Positions 16,025 through 25,591 of a stretch of DNA of 64,000 nt are shown here, in pieces; the stretch's first letter is position 1, and each line of letters starts with the position of its first letter. The translations under genes were made by a program, and so were the position numbers. Under the pieces are notes generated by a model that did not search any database, was not told where the DNA came from, and saw nothing but the letters and a program-made list of their open reading frames with translations. The DNA is from Stutzerimonas nosocomialis (GTDB taxonomy: Bacteria > Pseudomonadota > Gammaproteobacteria > Pseudomonadales > Pseudomonadaceae): positions 62,001 to 126,000 of the forward strand of contig NZ_QLAE01000004.1 of assembly GCF_005876855.1 (NCBI RefSeq), in the 5' to 3' direction.

Positions 16025-16176
16025 GCAGGCAACCTCGCGGTGAAAGGCGGGCCAGTATGCGCGCAAAGGTGGCGAAGGGGGCAGCGATGTCGGCCAGGCG
16101 ACCATGCCCGGCGCGATTGGCCCGGCACCAGGCTTGGGCTAAAGTGGCGCCCCGCCCCGATCTACGACGCTGCCGG

Positions 16177-16854
16177 ATGAATCCTTTCGCCATACTCCGC
16201 GACGCCTGGTACTTCTACAGCCGTCACCTGACCACCATCGCGGTGCTGTGCCTGCCGCTGATCCTGGCCGAGAGCCTGGTGCAGCAACTGGTGGCGAGCT
16301 GGACCGCCGGCAGCCCCTCGGCCGCCTATGACCTGCTGGTGGGCCTGATCTTCTACCCGCTCTACCTCGGCGCGCTGATCCTGTTTCTCGATGCCCGCAG
16401 CCACGGCCACGCTCCCGCGCCGCGGGATCTGCTGGCCCGCGCGGCGCAGCTGTGGCCGGCCTTCGCGGTGGTCGCCGCGCTCGGCACCCTGCTGATCATG
16501 CTCGGTGCGTCGCTGTTCGTGCTGCCGGGCATCTGGATCATGGTGCGCATCTGCTTCGCCGAGTACCTGCTGGTACTACGCGGCCTGTCGCCGCTGGACG
16601 CCCTCAAGCAGAGCTTCGCCATGACCCGCGGGCACTTCCTGCCGCTCTTCGGTTGCCTGCTCACGGTGATGTTGCCGTTGTGGCTGGTCGGCTTCTGGGT
16701 ATCGGCCCAGCGCGGTTCGGACGCGCCCCTCGGCCTGTTGCCGACGGTGCTGATCGACAGCGCGCTCGGCATGCTTCAGCTGTTCGCCAGCGTCGTCGTG
16801 TATCGCCTGTACATGCTGCTCGACGCCCGCCAGCAATCGCCGGAAACCGACTAG
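16177..16854 (+). CDS. YciC-like inner-membrane protein
   Basis: A 225-residue membrane protein of the YciC (UPF0259) type: NPFAILRDAWYFYSRHLTTIAVLCLPLILAE at the N-terminus and five or six hydrophobic segments. A conserved middle, GLSPLDALKQSFAMTRGHFLPLFG, lies near residue 132. I start at ATG 16177, where homologues start (MNPF); the ORF extends upstream without support. No biochemical role is established. It is followed 33 bases later by a VOC protein gene on the same strand. Confidence 0.75.
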   Translation: MNPFAILRDAWYFYSRHLTTIAVLCLPLILAESLVQQLVASWTAGSPSAAYDLLVGLIFYPLYLGALILFLDARSHGHAPAPRDLLARAAQLWPAFAVVAALGTLLIMLGASLFVLPGIWIMVRICFAEYLLVLRGLSPLDALKQSFAMTRGHFLPLFGCLLTVMLPLWLVGFWVSAQRGSDAPLGLLPTVLIDSALGMLQLFASVVVYRLYMLLDARQQSPETD

Positions 16855-16887
16855 GCTTAGCGAACCCTTTCCGATCGGGCGACTGTC

Positions 16888-17289
16888 ATGGCCGACGACT
16901 CCAACCCCAGCATCCTGTCCCACGTGTCGCTGGGTACCAACCGCTTCGACGAAGCCGCAGCCTTCTATGACAAGGTCCTGTCGCCCCTGGGCTGCCGCCG
17001 GGTGCTCGAGCATCCCGGCGCGGTCGCCTGGGGCCGCGACTATCCGGAATTCTGGCTGCAACGCCCGCTGGACGGACGCCCGTCCAGCTGCGGCAATGGC
17101 ACCCATGTCGGCTTCATCGCCAACGACAGGGCCGCGGTCGATGCCTTCCATGCCGCGGCGCTGGCGGCCGGCGCGACCGATGAAGGCGCCCCGGGGCCCA
17201 GGCCCCATTATGGCGAGCCCTACTACGGCTGCTTCGTCCGCGACCTGGACGGCCACAAGATCGAGGCGGCGTACTGGGCCGAAGGCTGA
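16888..17289 (+). CDS. VOC-superfamily (glyoxalase/bleomycin-resistance fold) protein
   Basis: A 133-residue single-module VOC protein. It opens with ILSHVSLGTNRFDEAAAFYDKVLSPLGCRR, has THVGFIANDRAAVDAFHAAALAAGA in the middle, and ends with YYGCFVRDLDGHKIEAAYW. H11 (LSHVSLG), H73 (THVGF) and E126 (KIEAAYW) could form the usual metal site. Its relatives include lactoylglutathione lyase-like and unassigned cytoplasmic proteins. The reaction is unknown. It may be co-transcribed with the YciC-like gene. Confidence 0.85.
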   Translation: MADDSNPSILSHVSLGTNRFDEAAAFYDKVLSPLGCRRVLEHPGAVAWGRDYPEFWLQRPLDGRPSSCGNGTHVGFIANDRAAVDAFHAAALAAGATDEGAPGPRPHYGEPYYGCFVRDLDGHKIEAAYWAEG

Positions 17290-17361
17290 GTCCACCTGGG
17301 CCGCCCATTGGGCGCTCCAGGCTGCTAGGCTTGCACTCCCGTTGTCCCTGCCGCGCTGCCC

Positions 17362-18393
17362 ATGACCCGCTCCCGCCTCGTCCCGCTGTCGCTTCTGGGC
17401 CTCGCCGCCGGGCTGCTGGCGGCGGCCGCCCTGCCCTACCTGCTGGCCTGGAAACCCGCCGAGCGCGAGCCGGCGACGGTCAGCTGCACCGCTCAGGCGC
17501 CCCACCTGCTCGCCGGGCAGGCGTTGAAGGTGATGACCTGGAACGTGCAGGGCTTCACCGGCAGCCAGGAGCAGCGTCCCGATGCCAGCCGTGGCGAGCG
17601 CCGCGCCGAGCGGGTGGATGCCGCCGAGGTCGCCGCCAACCTGGCCGAGGCCGCACGGATCGTGCGCGAGGAAAATCCCGACCTGTTGTTGCTGCAGGAC
17701 GTGCACGACGGCGACGGCGCCACGGCCCGGCAGGACCAGCTGGCACAACTGCAGCAGGCCCTCGGCGAGCTCTATCCGTGCAGTGGCGAGGCGTTCTACC
17801 GCAAGGCGCGCTGGCTGCCCGACCCACGGGAAAGCGGCCCGGTCGGGATCAAGCTCGCGCTGCTCAGCCGCTTCCACATCGACGCCGCCGAACGCGTTCA
17901 GCTGCCGACGGAGCCCGGCAACTGGCTGTCGGCGCCCTTCGCCGCCAGGCCGGCGCTGCTGGTCGCCGAACTGCCGATGCGCGGCGCCGCCGCCCTGACC
18001 GTCGCCACCACCCGGCTCGACAGTGCCGCAGGCGGCAACGCGATCGGCCAGGCCACCGAGCTGGGCCACCTCATGGCCGACTGGCAGATCGCACGCAGGC
18101 ACTGGCTGGTGGCCGGGGACTGGAACCTGCCCTACACGGCCGACGGCCGCACGCATGTCCTGCCGCCGAACCTCTCGTCCTTTCGCCAGGTACCGCGCGT
18201 AGGGGAAATCGCCGGGCCGGGGCAGCGCCAATGGGCCACCTTCCAGCGCGGCGAGGAGCTGCAGGTGTTCGACCACCTGTTCCACGGCAACAGCCTCAAG
18301 CGCCTCGAGGCGACGGTACGCCAGCAGGGCACCGCCGGGCTGTCTAACCACCGTCCCCTGATGGTGCGCCTGCTGCTGCCCGCCGGCGACTGA
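17362..18393 (+). CDS. Endonuclease/exonuclease/phosphatase-family protein, membrane-anchored or exported
   Basis: A 343-residue EEP-superfamily protein. The N-terminal hydrophobic stretch (LVPLSLLGLAAGLLAAAALPYLLAW, residues 6-30) is a signal anchor. Catalytic motifs follow: LKVMTWNVQGF (Asn, about 55), EENPDLLLLQDVHDG (about 105; the usual Glu is replaced by Gln-Asp), WLVAGDWNLPY (Asp/Asn, about 252) and LSNHRPLMVRL near the end, where the usual Asp-His is Asn-His. It probably hydrolyses phosphodiester or phosphate ester bonds outside the cytoplasm. The substitutions make its activity uncertain. It ends 15 bases from the 3' end of the broken hrpB, tail-to-tail. Confidence 0.8.
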   Translation: MTRSRLVPLSLLGLAAGLLAAAALPYLLAWKPAEREPATVSCTAQAPHLLAGQALKVMTWNVQGFTGSQEQRPDASRGERRAERVDAAEVAANLAEAARIVREENPDLLLLQDVHDGDGATARQDQLAQLQQALGELYPCSGEAFYRKARWLPDPRESGPVGIKLALLSRFHIDAAERVQLPTEPGNWLSAPFAARPALLVAELPMRGAAALTVATTRLDSAAGGNAIGQATELGHLMADWQIARRHWLVAGDWNLPYTADGRTHVLPPNLSSFRQVPRVGEIAGPGQRQWATFQRGEELQVFDHLFHGNSLKRLEATVRQQGTAGLSNHRPLMVRLLLPAGD

Positions 18394-18408
18394 TCGCCGC
18401 CGCCCGCT

Positions 18409-20529
18409 TCACTGACCGCGCGGCTTGGCTCGCGCGGTGGGTTCGGCCACCAGCGGATCGTCCGGCCAGTAGTGCTTCGGGTAGCGCCCCTTGAGGTCCT
18501 TCTTGACCTCCAGATAGGTGTTGCGCCAGAAGCTCGCCAGGTCCTGGGTGACCTGTACCGGCCGGCGCGCCGGCGACAGCAGGTGCAGTTTCACCCCGAG
18601 CCGCCCGCCGGCGATGCGCGGCGTGTCGGCCAGGCCGAACAGCTCCTGCAGCCGGACCGCGAGTACCGGCGGCTGCTCGCTGTAATCGAGCCGGATGCGC
18701 GACCCGGAGGGCACCGTGACGTGGGTCGGTGCCAGCTCATCGAGGCGTTGCGGCAGCGGCCACGGCAACAGCCCGGCCAGCATGCCGGGCAGGTCCAGCG
18801 CGGCAAAATGCGCAAGCCGGGTGACCTTGCCGAGGTAGGGCTGCAGCCACTGCTCGAGGCTGGCCAGCAGCGCCGCGTCGCTGACGTCGGGCCACGCGCC
18901 GTCGCCGGCGTGCAGCTCGCGCAGCAGCATCACCCGCGCCTGCCACTGGCGCAGCTCCGGCGTCCAGGGCAGCAGCTCCAGCCCCCTGCGCCGCACCAGC
19001 CCGAGCAGCGCCGCGCTGCGGGCCTCTTCGTCCAGGCCCGGCAAGGGTTCGCGCGCCAGCACCAGTTCTCCGACCCGGCGCTGGCGCTCGGCACGCAGGG
19101 CACCCTCGCGATCGTCCCACTCCAGCTCGTCCTGCACCCGCACCTGCTCGGCCAGCACCGTCTCGAACAGCGCCGGGTCCAGCGCGGCGGCGCGGTAGAT
19201 GCGCTCTTCGCGCTGTCCCTGATGGCTGCCCAGCTCGGCGACCACCAGCCAGGGTTCCTTCATCAGGCCATCCGGCTCGGCGAACTGTGCCGCCCGCCCA
19301 TTGGCCAGGCGGTAGGCGCCACCGCCCTCCTGGCGCTGCCGGGCGATCCGGTCGGGGTAGGCGAAGGCCAGCAGCGCGCCCAGCCAGCGCGGGTGATGAG
19401 GGTCGGCCACAGGGTCGGTGGCGCGCCCCCGCAGCAGGCCACGAAACTGCCGGGCCAACTGGCGGACGCGCAGGACGCCGCGCCCGCCGTCGAGCTGCGC
19501 AAGGCGACTCGCCAGGTCGGCCCCGCCGCCGCGCTGGAAATCCCGCTCGCTGAGCAACGCGGCGAGATCGGCGCTGAGCCCGGCAAGCCCGAGAGTCTGG
19601 CCACGCAACAGCAGGTGGGCCAGACGCGGGTGTGTCGGCAGCTCGGCCATCGCCTGGCCGTGGGCGGTGAGCCGCAGCCCGCCCGCCTGCGGCGCGAGCG
19701 CGCCGAGCCCCAGCAGCAGGGCGCGCGCCTGGGCGTAGGCGGCGGCCGGCGGCGGATCGAGCCAGGCCAGCTCGTCGGGCGTCACGCCCCAGCGCTCGAG
19801 CTGCAGCGCCAGCCCGGCGAGATCCGCCTGGAGCATTTCGGGCTCGGCGTACGCGGCCAGCTGGGCGTGCTGCGCCTCGGACCACAGGCGGTAGCAGGTA
19901 CCGGGCTGCAGGCGGCCGGCGCGTCCTGCACGCTGGGTGGCCGAGGCGCGCGAAATGCGCCGGGTCTCCAGGCGGGTCATGCCGCTGCCCGGATCGAAGC
20001 GCGGCACCCGCGCCAGGCCCGCATCGACCACGACCCGCACGCCGTCGATGGTCAGGCTCGTCTCGGCGATGTTGGTCGCCAGCACCACCTTGCGCAGCCC
20101 CGGCGGCGGGGCCTCGATCGCCGCCCGCTGGGCGCCGAGCTCCAGTTCGCCATGCAGCGGGCACAGGAGTATGTCGGGCCGATCGGCAAGGGGTTCGGCC
20201 AGCGCCTCGGCGACACGGCGGATCTCGACCTGTCCGGGCAGGAACACCAGCAGGCTGCCGTCCTCGTCATCCAGCGCGCGCAGCACGGCCTGCACGACGC
20301 GCGGCTCGATGCGCTCGGCCGCCTGGTACGGCTGGCCCCAGCGCATCTCGACGGGAAACATCCGGCCCTCGCTGCGCACGACCGGTGCGTCGCCGAGCAG
20401 GGTCGACAGCCGCTCCCCTTCGAGAGTGGCCGACATCAGGAGCACTTTCAGCGGCTCGTCGCGCAGCAGTTCGCGCGCGTTGAGCGTCAGCGCCAGGGCC
20501 AGGTCGGCATCCAGGCTGCGCTCACGCAT
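18409..20529 (-). pseudogene. hrpB: hrpB helicase, chromosomal copy cut off after the DExH box
   Basis: The open frame gives 706 residues beginning M-R-E-RSLDADLALAL, which is the middle of HrpB. Helicase motifs III (LMSATLEGERLS), V (LATNIAETSLTIDG) and VI (QRAGRAGRLQPGTCYRLWSE) and the HrpB C-terminal domain are present. The N-terminal ~135 residues with Walker A and DExH are gone. Homology ends at about 20,521, just after the RSLDAD codons, and AT-rich DNA with the recombinase operon follows. Composition is chromosomal, so this is the resident copy. Without motifs I and II it cannot be an active helicase. A full copy lies at 27564-30089. Confidence 0.9.
20498..20521 (-). other. Left junction of the hrpB-integrated island (att-like)
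   Basis: The last bases of hrpB homology before the recombinase operon (GTCGGCATCCAGGCTGCGC) match, imperfectly and in the same orientation, GATCGGCATCGAGACTACGC at 29687-29706. These encode SLDAD of helicase motif II's downstream edge. Beyond this point the two copies diverge at once. GInt elements are reported to sit between imperfect direct repeats, so this is the likely left recombination site. The exact crossover base is not determinable here. Confidence 0.6.
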
Positions 20530-20613
20530 TTTGCCATTCGCATGGATTTATCATTAGATACCTAAACCCAGCAAATACGGGATCTTCCACCCCAAAGCAA
20601 GGACAAGAATTCG

Positions 20614-22896
20614 TTGACAATCATCAGCAGCACCCTGTTCTTACCCAACTATCCATTCCGAAAAATTTCGGAGCCCCTAGCCAAGGCCTTTCAAACCCAC
20701 GCGTCGTCGGAGTTGATTAACGTTCCGCTGAAGCTGCTCGAGTGCTACCTCCAACTCATCGAGGCAGAACTCTCCTACGTCCATCTGTCGAGTCGAAGCT
20801 GCGAGCCGATCATCATCGGTTTTGTCGGTGCATTGCGATCAAGAACTTTGGCCGATAGCAAAGAGCCTGTTCGGATTCGCTGGGCTCGACGTTTCGTAGA
20901 AACACTTACAAGTCTGCGCGACGAAATTCCAGGCATGCCCAATTTCGACTATTTGATGGCCGACCTCGAAGAAGGGAAAGAACTCTGGGATTCCCAGCAG
21001 AAAAAATTGAACCCATTGGCCTTGCGCTATTGGAACGGATGGCAAGTCGACTCCCTAAAAGGAGTACCAAGTTTTCTCGCGCTGGGAGAACTATGGCACT
21101 CCCATGGCCCTGAGTTTACAGAAGAGTACTACCGGACATGGAAGACTTTTTCGGCCAAGCAAGCAAGATGCAACACCACATTGTGCAACAAGCTGGCCAG
21201 CTATTTATCGAAGAACTCTTTGGAGTGGCCAACTACAACCTTCCAAAACCCAGAAAATATAAAATCATTCTTTTTGCACTTCATGAAGGAGCACTTCTTA
21301 ACCGCATATAGAGAAAATCTAAATATACCAACCCAGATAAAAACGTGGAACAGGTTCATATCGAACTGCGAAGAGGCCTTTATACAATCAGGAGTTTGGG
21401 CAACCCCTTTTGGGGATGGACTACCACGGCCCATCCGCCCCAAACAACACAGAGCGCAAACAAGAGTGTCCGTGTCTGATGAGGGGGTGGAAATCCATGA
21501 AAAACTTATCACTAGAGTCCCTCTCGAAATAACTGATAACGAGGCAATAGAAATATTATTCAAAAGTATCCACAAAGACATCGAAACCGTAAAATCCTGG
21601 GCAACAGAACAAGCCAATGAACTTTACTCGAGAGTCCAACTTCGTATACTCGCAACCACACGGATAAACTCCTCGGAAATCAAACCTCGAAAAGGCTGGC
21701 AGCGTCGGAGTTACGATCACGAATCAATTTGCGCGATTTTTCAAAGCAACGGCTTTCCATCCTCGCGCATGGACTTCGAACACCAATACGGATACACCAT
21801 ATTATCTGCTGATGTCGCAAATATACTTGGACTTCCGGCTGCTGGCACTCTTTATCCCTACCAATGCTTACTGGTAGCAGAGCACAATGAGATCACAGAA
21901 TCTTTCCTTAAGAATTTTCGTTTGTATGACGACAAAGGTAGAAGATCCGGCTTTGTGAAAACCGACACCGGGTATCAGTTGGTCGGCTTCAAGGATAGAA
22001 GAGGTGGAAAGCTAAGCGAGCAGAAAATACAACTAAACGCGAACTCAACAAAGCGAATCTTCGAAGTAATAAAGATCACAGCACCGTTAAGAAAATATCT
22101 CAAGGGAATTGGCGACAGCCGATGGAAGGAGTTATTCCTGACCTGCGGGAAGGGTTTCGGTCACCCGCGGAGCGCTGTAATTCCGACTTGGAACAAAGCG
22201 CTATTCGATAAACACACACGGATTTTTGAACGACTTGCACAACAATTTTCAAATCATACTTCCTTGAGGGGTACTGAACTAAAAAATTTCTTATCTCGAG
22301 TCACCCTTTCTAGTCTTCGAGCCTCATGTGGGGTAGAGGTATATTTAAAAACCCAAAGCGTCGAAGCCATGTCCAAAGCGCTCGGCCACGCAAACCACGA
22401 CTGCCTGCAACTTTCTCACTACCTGCCGGAGTCAATACTAGCCTTCTTCCAAGCCCGCTGGATAAGAATTTTTCAGCGCGGCTTAATCTGTGACGCGATG
22501 AAAGATAGCAGCTTCCTCATAGAGGCCGCAGACTTCGAGACAATGGAAGAGTTAAATCTATTTCTTAAGAACCATGCACTAAAAGACATCCCTGACCACC
22601 TGGTCAACCCGGAGAACACTCAAACAACTGAACCCTATTCAGCGAATCAGTACTCAGAGGTCTACATCTCAGTGGATCCAGGGATAATGACCGCCCTCGT
22701 ATCATTAGAGAAAGCAGTGGCTACAGCGGAACGACCCGAAGAAGTGACAGGAGTAGCACGATACTGGGCAGATCTAACGAAGGCCGTTGTTGCCGAGATC
22801 AGAAGGGATAATGACGCACTACTGAAAGACCACCTTTATGTCGCCGAGCAGAGGTGTAACCCCCGCAGAATGGAGAAGTTGATATATGAATGTTGA
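20614..22896 (+). CDS. ginA: GinA-like large tyrosine recombinase of the GInt operon
   Basis: A 760-residue protein with a tyrosine-recombinase catalytic region in its last quarter. SLRAS (about 568) matches the second arginine box, ALGHANH (about 588-594) the GH box, and SHYLP (about 600-604) carries the nucleophilic tyrosine. The first arginine is not clear by eye. The long N-terminal ~500 residues are typical of these large integrases and have no recognisable domain. The start is TTG 20614 with AAGGA about 10 bases upstream. It overlaps ginB by 11 bases. DNA is AT-rich compared with the hrpB flanks. It is the first gene of the operon, adjacent to the left island end. GInt work reports all gin products to be needed for integration and excision. 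Confidence 0.8.
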   Translation: MTIISSTLFLPNYPFRKISEPLAKAFQTHASSELINVPLKLLECYLQLIEAELSYVHLSSRSCEPIIIGFVGALRSRTLADSKEPVRIRWARRFVETLTSLRDEIPGMPNFDYLMADLEEGKELWDSQQKKLNPLALRYWNGWQVDSLKGVPSFLALGELWHSHGPEFTEEYYRTWKTFSAKQARCNTTLCNKLASYLSKNSLEWPTTTFQNPENIKSFFLHFMKEHFLTAYRENLNIPTQIKTWNRFISNCEEAFIQSGVWATPFGDGLPRPIRPKQHRAQTRVSVSDEGVEIHEKLITRVPLEITDNEAIEILFKSIHKDIETVKSWATEQANELYSRVQLRILATTRINSSEIKPRKGWQRRSYDHESICAIFQSNGFPSSRMDFEHQYGYTILSADVANILGLPAAGTLYPYQCLLVAEHNEITESFLKNFRLYDDKGRRSGFVKTDTGYQLVGFKDRRGGKLSEQKIQLNANSTKRIFEVIKITAPLRKYLKGIGDSRWKELFLTCGKGFGHPRSAVIPTWNKALFDKHTRIFERLAQQFSNHTSLRGTELKNFLSRVTLSSLRASCGVEVYLKTQSVEAMSKALGHANHDCLQLSHYLPESILAFFQARWIRIFQRGLICDAMKDSSFLIEAADFETMEELNLFLKNHALKDIPDHLVNPENTQTTEPYSANQYSEVYISVDPGIMTALVSLEKAVATAERPEEVTGVARYWADLTKAVVAEIRRDNDALLKDHLYVAEQRCNPRRMEKLIYEC

Positions 22897-24982
22897 ATTA
22901 CCAGCAGAGCTAGACTTCCTAAAAGCGTTCTACACCGACCCTAGGACAGAATACAAAAAATCAAGTTGGTTGCTGAGTGATTTCGACTTGCACATATGGA
23001 AATATGATTTCAATTTTGCGACCCCCAACACGATCAACTGGGACATTACATTAGACGACGAAACTTCTCTGCTTGCCCAAAAAAACAAGCCATTACTAGA
23101 CGGGCTAAAGTATTTTTTAACAACATCTACACGTTCTGTTCGAGGATCGGCGATCGAATTAGGTTCACTAGCCGCACAGATGACGATGTTTAACAGGGCC
23201 ATTCACGTTGCCGATTACATTCTTCTGAATGCAAAAGAATATCAGCTATCCAGATTCGGATTGGCTGGAATCAACAGCCATCACATGAAGAGAATGCTAG
23301 ACGTCTTCTCAAGCGTCAACGGTTCGGAAGAGTCGGTTTACGAGTGGACCAAGACTATCAGCAAATTTTGTTTAAGCTTAATAAACACTTCCAGTTCTAT
23401 CGAACTCGATAGCATTCTAGATCAATATCCACGAATGCGCATTGTGACTGACGAACAACTAGATGAGCATCACCTGGAAATACCTTTTGATTTAATACCT
23501 TATGCAAGAGCTGCCTTGCATTTGCATGGATATTATAAAAAAAGATCAACTGCTGGAGTCCGCACCCCTAACACCTTGCAGCTAGCGAAATCGCTTTATG
23601 CCAACACACTGAAAGGCGGGCATCTAAAACTAAAAACATTAAGCTCATTAGAATTCTATACTGATAATGAGAGAGAAATAATATCGAGAGAGTATCCCGG
23701 TTCATCGGTCAGGACAGGTGACCATGAAGCAATGACATCCGGTCCATTTCGCGCCTACAGATTTTTAACATACAACCTTGGAATTCTTCATGAAATTGGG
23801 CTTCCAGCTCCCGAAGTATCAGAGCTGAAGCAGATACTTGATTATGAACCATCACTCTCTGAAGCTGCTCGGTTTCGGACGCTGCCGTACCCAATAGTGA
23901 GAGACGCCTTCAGAAAATCAATCGAGTACCATTTCAAGTATGGAGAACTTCTAATAGAAGGTTTCTGCCGCATGGCAGAGCATTGCAACCTCAATGGAAT
24001 TGCCCCTACGCAACTTACCAATGGAGAGTTACAAGACATTATGCCCCCTGAGCTTATCGACATGGGAATTAGGAAGCTTGGGCTTGTATGTCAAACGGTG
24101 TCTATTAGGCACGGCGCACTGAGAAAGCAGTCAAATTACTTCATAGAACTCAGAAATAATGTGGGACTGATTGAGTGCTTACGCATCTATATTGGATGTG
24201 TCCAGATGGTAGTTGGAACAATCATGGCTCGCCGAATAGGAGAAATGCTCGATTTGCACTCGACTGACTGCCTAGATAAAAGCGAAAGATGGTTGATCTT
24301 CTTAAATAGAAAAAGCACATCCAACCTGTTCGGCATAAGACAACGCCAAGCACGCCCAATCGAACCCATTGCCGTAAAAATGATTAAAAACTTAATTTCC
24401 ATGCAGCAGAGACTTTTAAAAAGCGGATTCATAACTGAAATGACTAGCCTCTTTGCCCCCCCCGGACTCCTCGGAAATGCCGGGCTTAGTCAGCAAACAA
24501 TGTATGCCTACAATAGAAACCTAGACTTGTTGTGCGATTATTTCGAACTACCACTAAATTCAAAAGGAGAAAGGTACTATATCCGACAACATCAACTTCG
24601 ACGCTTTTTCTCCATGGTATTCTTCCACTCGAGCAGTTTTGGAGGACTGGAGACACTGCAGTGGATGCTCGGGCACACCGACATGCAGCATGTTTGGAAT
24701 TACATTACTGAGTCCACTGATGGTGCAGTTTTGCGTAGCGCTAAGGCTCAGTTCATAGCAGAAAGCTTGCATAATGGCGATATCACTGCTTACGAAGATC
24801 TAGCCGAAATACTAAAAATTCGTTACAACACAGATAATTTTGCTCTAGTAGACACTGCTGAACTTGAAGACGCAATCACCGACATGATAAAGACAGGGAA
24901 AGTCCAGATTGAGCCAGAGTTTTTCACAGACGAAACCGGCCAACATATGCGCGTGGTAGTAAAAATTCAGAGCACAGACTAA
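22886..24982 (+). CDS. ginB: GinB-like tyrosine recombinase of the GInt operon
   Basis: A 698-residue tyrosine recombinase. ARRIGEML (about 448) fits the first arginine box, HQLRRFFSMVFFH (about 569) the HxxR box, WMLGHTD (about 592-598) the GH box, and WNYITES (about 605) supplies the tyrosine. The N-terminal half has no named domain. It starts inside the end of ginA and ends directly before the ginC ATG (TAA then ATG), so the genes are coupled. A run of eight Cs at 24456-24463 lies in frame within FAPPGLLG. Codon use is AT-rich like the rest of the operon. Confidence 0.82.
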   Translation: MNVELPAELDFLKAFYTDPRTEYKKSSWLLSDFDLHIWKYDFNFATPNTINWDITLDDETSLLAQKNKPLLDGLKYFLTTSTRSVRGSAIELGSLAAQMTMFNRAIHVADYILLNAKEYQLSRFGLAGINSHHMKRMLDVFSSVNGSEESVYEWTKTISKFCLSLINTSSSIELDSILDQYPRMRIVTDEQLDEHHLEIPFDLIPYARAALHLHGYYKKRSTAGVRTPNTLQLAKSLYANTLKGGHLKLKTLSSLEFYTDNEREIISREYPGSSVRTGDHEAMTSGPFRAYRFLTYNLGILHEIGLPAPEVSELKQILDYEPSLSEAARFRTLPYPIVRDAFRKSIEYHFKYGELLIEGFCRMAEHCNLNGIAPTQLTNGELQDIMPPELIDMGIRKLGLVCQTVSIRHGALRKQSNYFIELRNNVGLIECLRIYIGCVQMVVGTIMARRIGEMLDLHSTDCLDKSERWLIFLNRKSTSNLFGIRQRQARPIEPIAVKMIKNLISMQQRLLKSGFITEMTSLFAPPGLLGNAGLSQQTMYAYNRNLDLLCDYFELPLNSKGERYYIRQHQLRRFFSMVFFHSSSFGGLETLQWMLGHTDMQHVWNYITESTDGAVLRSAKAQFIAESLHNGDITAYEDLAEILKIRYNTDNFALVDTAELEDAITDMIKTGKVQIEPEFFTDETGQHMRVVVKIQSTD

Positions 24983-25591
24983 ATGAAAAAAATCTCCGAC
25001 CTAGAGCCACATGCTAGCGCCACATTAATAACCAGTGAACTTTTAAAGCTAATCTACCGTAATCCTGACTATTTTTCCAAAAACGAGAACATTCTAAAGG
25101 CTCTCAGAAGCCAAGGAGCGCTAGCCAAGCTCGAATTCAATTTCGAGGACTCAGGGGCTATAAAGTCAAAATCCCCAATGAGCATCAACACTTTAAAATC
25201 TCACGCCAACTTACAGTTCAAGGGAGGATTTAAGGAACTTGATACCCTCCGCCTAGCGGCATTGAGGGCCATTGAGAAGGTCAATGGCAGCAAAGAGGCC
25301 ACTTCAACAAAACGCACTAAGTCCGGACTTTCGCGACTAGTAACTGAACTAGAGGAGAGACTTGATAAGCAGCGCTGCGCCAACATGGTCCTCCTCCAGG
25401 GATTAAGCCTGGCAATTAACGAGTTAAGAAATATACGTAGCAATCTAGATCCCGCTCTACTTGAAAAGCGGGCAAGCGATGCCGTTCAGGCACTTACTGC
25501 TCTACTGAGCCTCCCTCCAGAACAGCCACCCCCCCCCTCCCCTTCTTCCGGAGACGGGCGAGTTACGCGACTGGAGGAGTATCGCAAGTGA
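24983..25591 (+). CDS. ginC: GinC-like small helical accessory protein of the GInt operon
   Basis: A 202-residue protein, rich in charged helices, with no enzymatic motif. Residues ~110-170 (SRLVTELEERLDKQRCANMVL and following) are strongly predicted coiled coil or helix-loop-helix. The C-terminus is a proline run followed by a charged tail (GDGRVTRLEEYRK). It starts at the ATG directly after the ginB stop and overlaps ginD (GTGA). GInt operons carry one small putative helix-loop-helix protein besides three integrases, and this fits that role by size and position. The proline codons contain a nine-C tract (25529-25537) whose slippage would change the last ~18 residues and the coupling to ginD. 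Confidence 0.75.
   Translation: MKKISDLEPHASATLITSELLKLIYRNPDYFSKNENILKALRSQGALAKLEFNFEDSGAIKSKSPMSINTLKSHANLQFKGGFKELDTLRLAALRAIEKVNGSKEATSTKRTKSGLSRLVTELEERLDKQRCANMVLLQGLSLAINELRNIRSNLDPALLEKRASDAVQALTALLSLPPEQPPPPSPSSGDGRVTRLEEYRK

Noticed and set aside
18472-20565. 697-codon plus-strand open frame over hrpB
   Set aside because: It is antisense to helicase motifs III, V and VI of the hrpB fragment and has no domain of its own.
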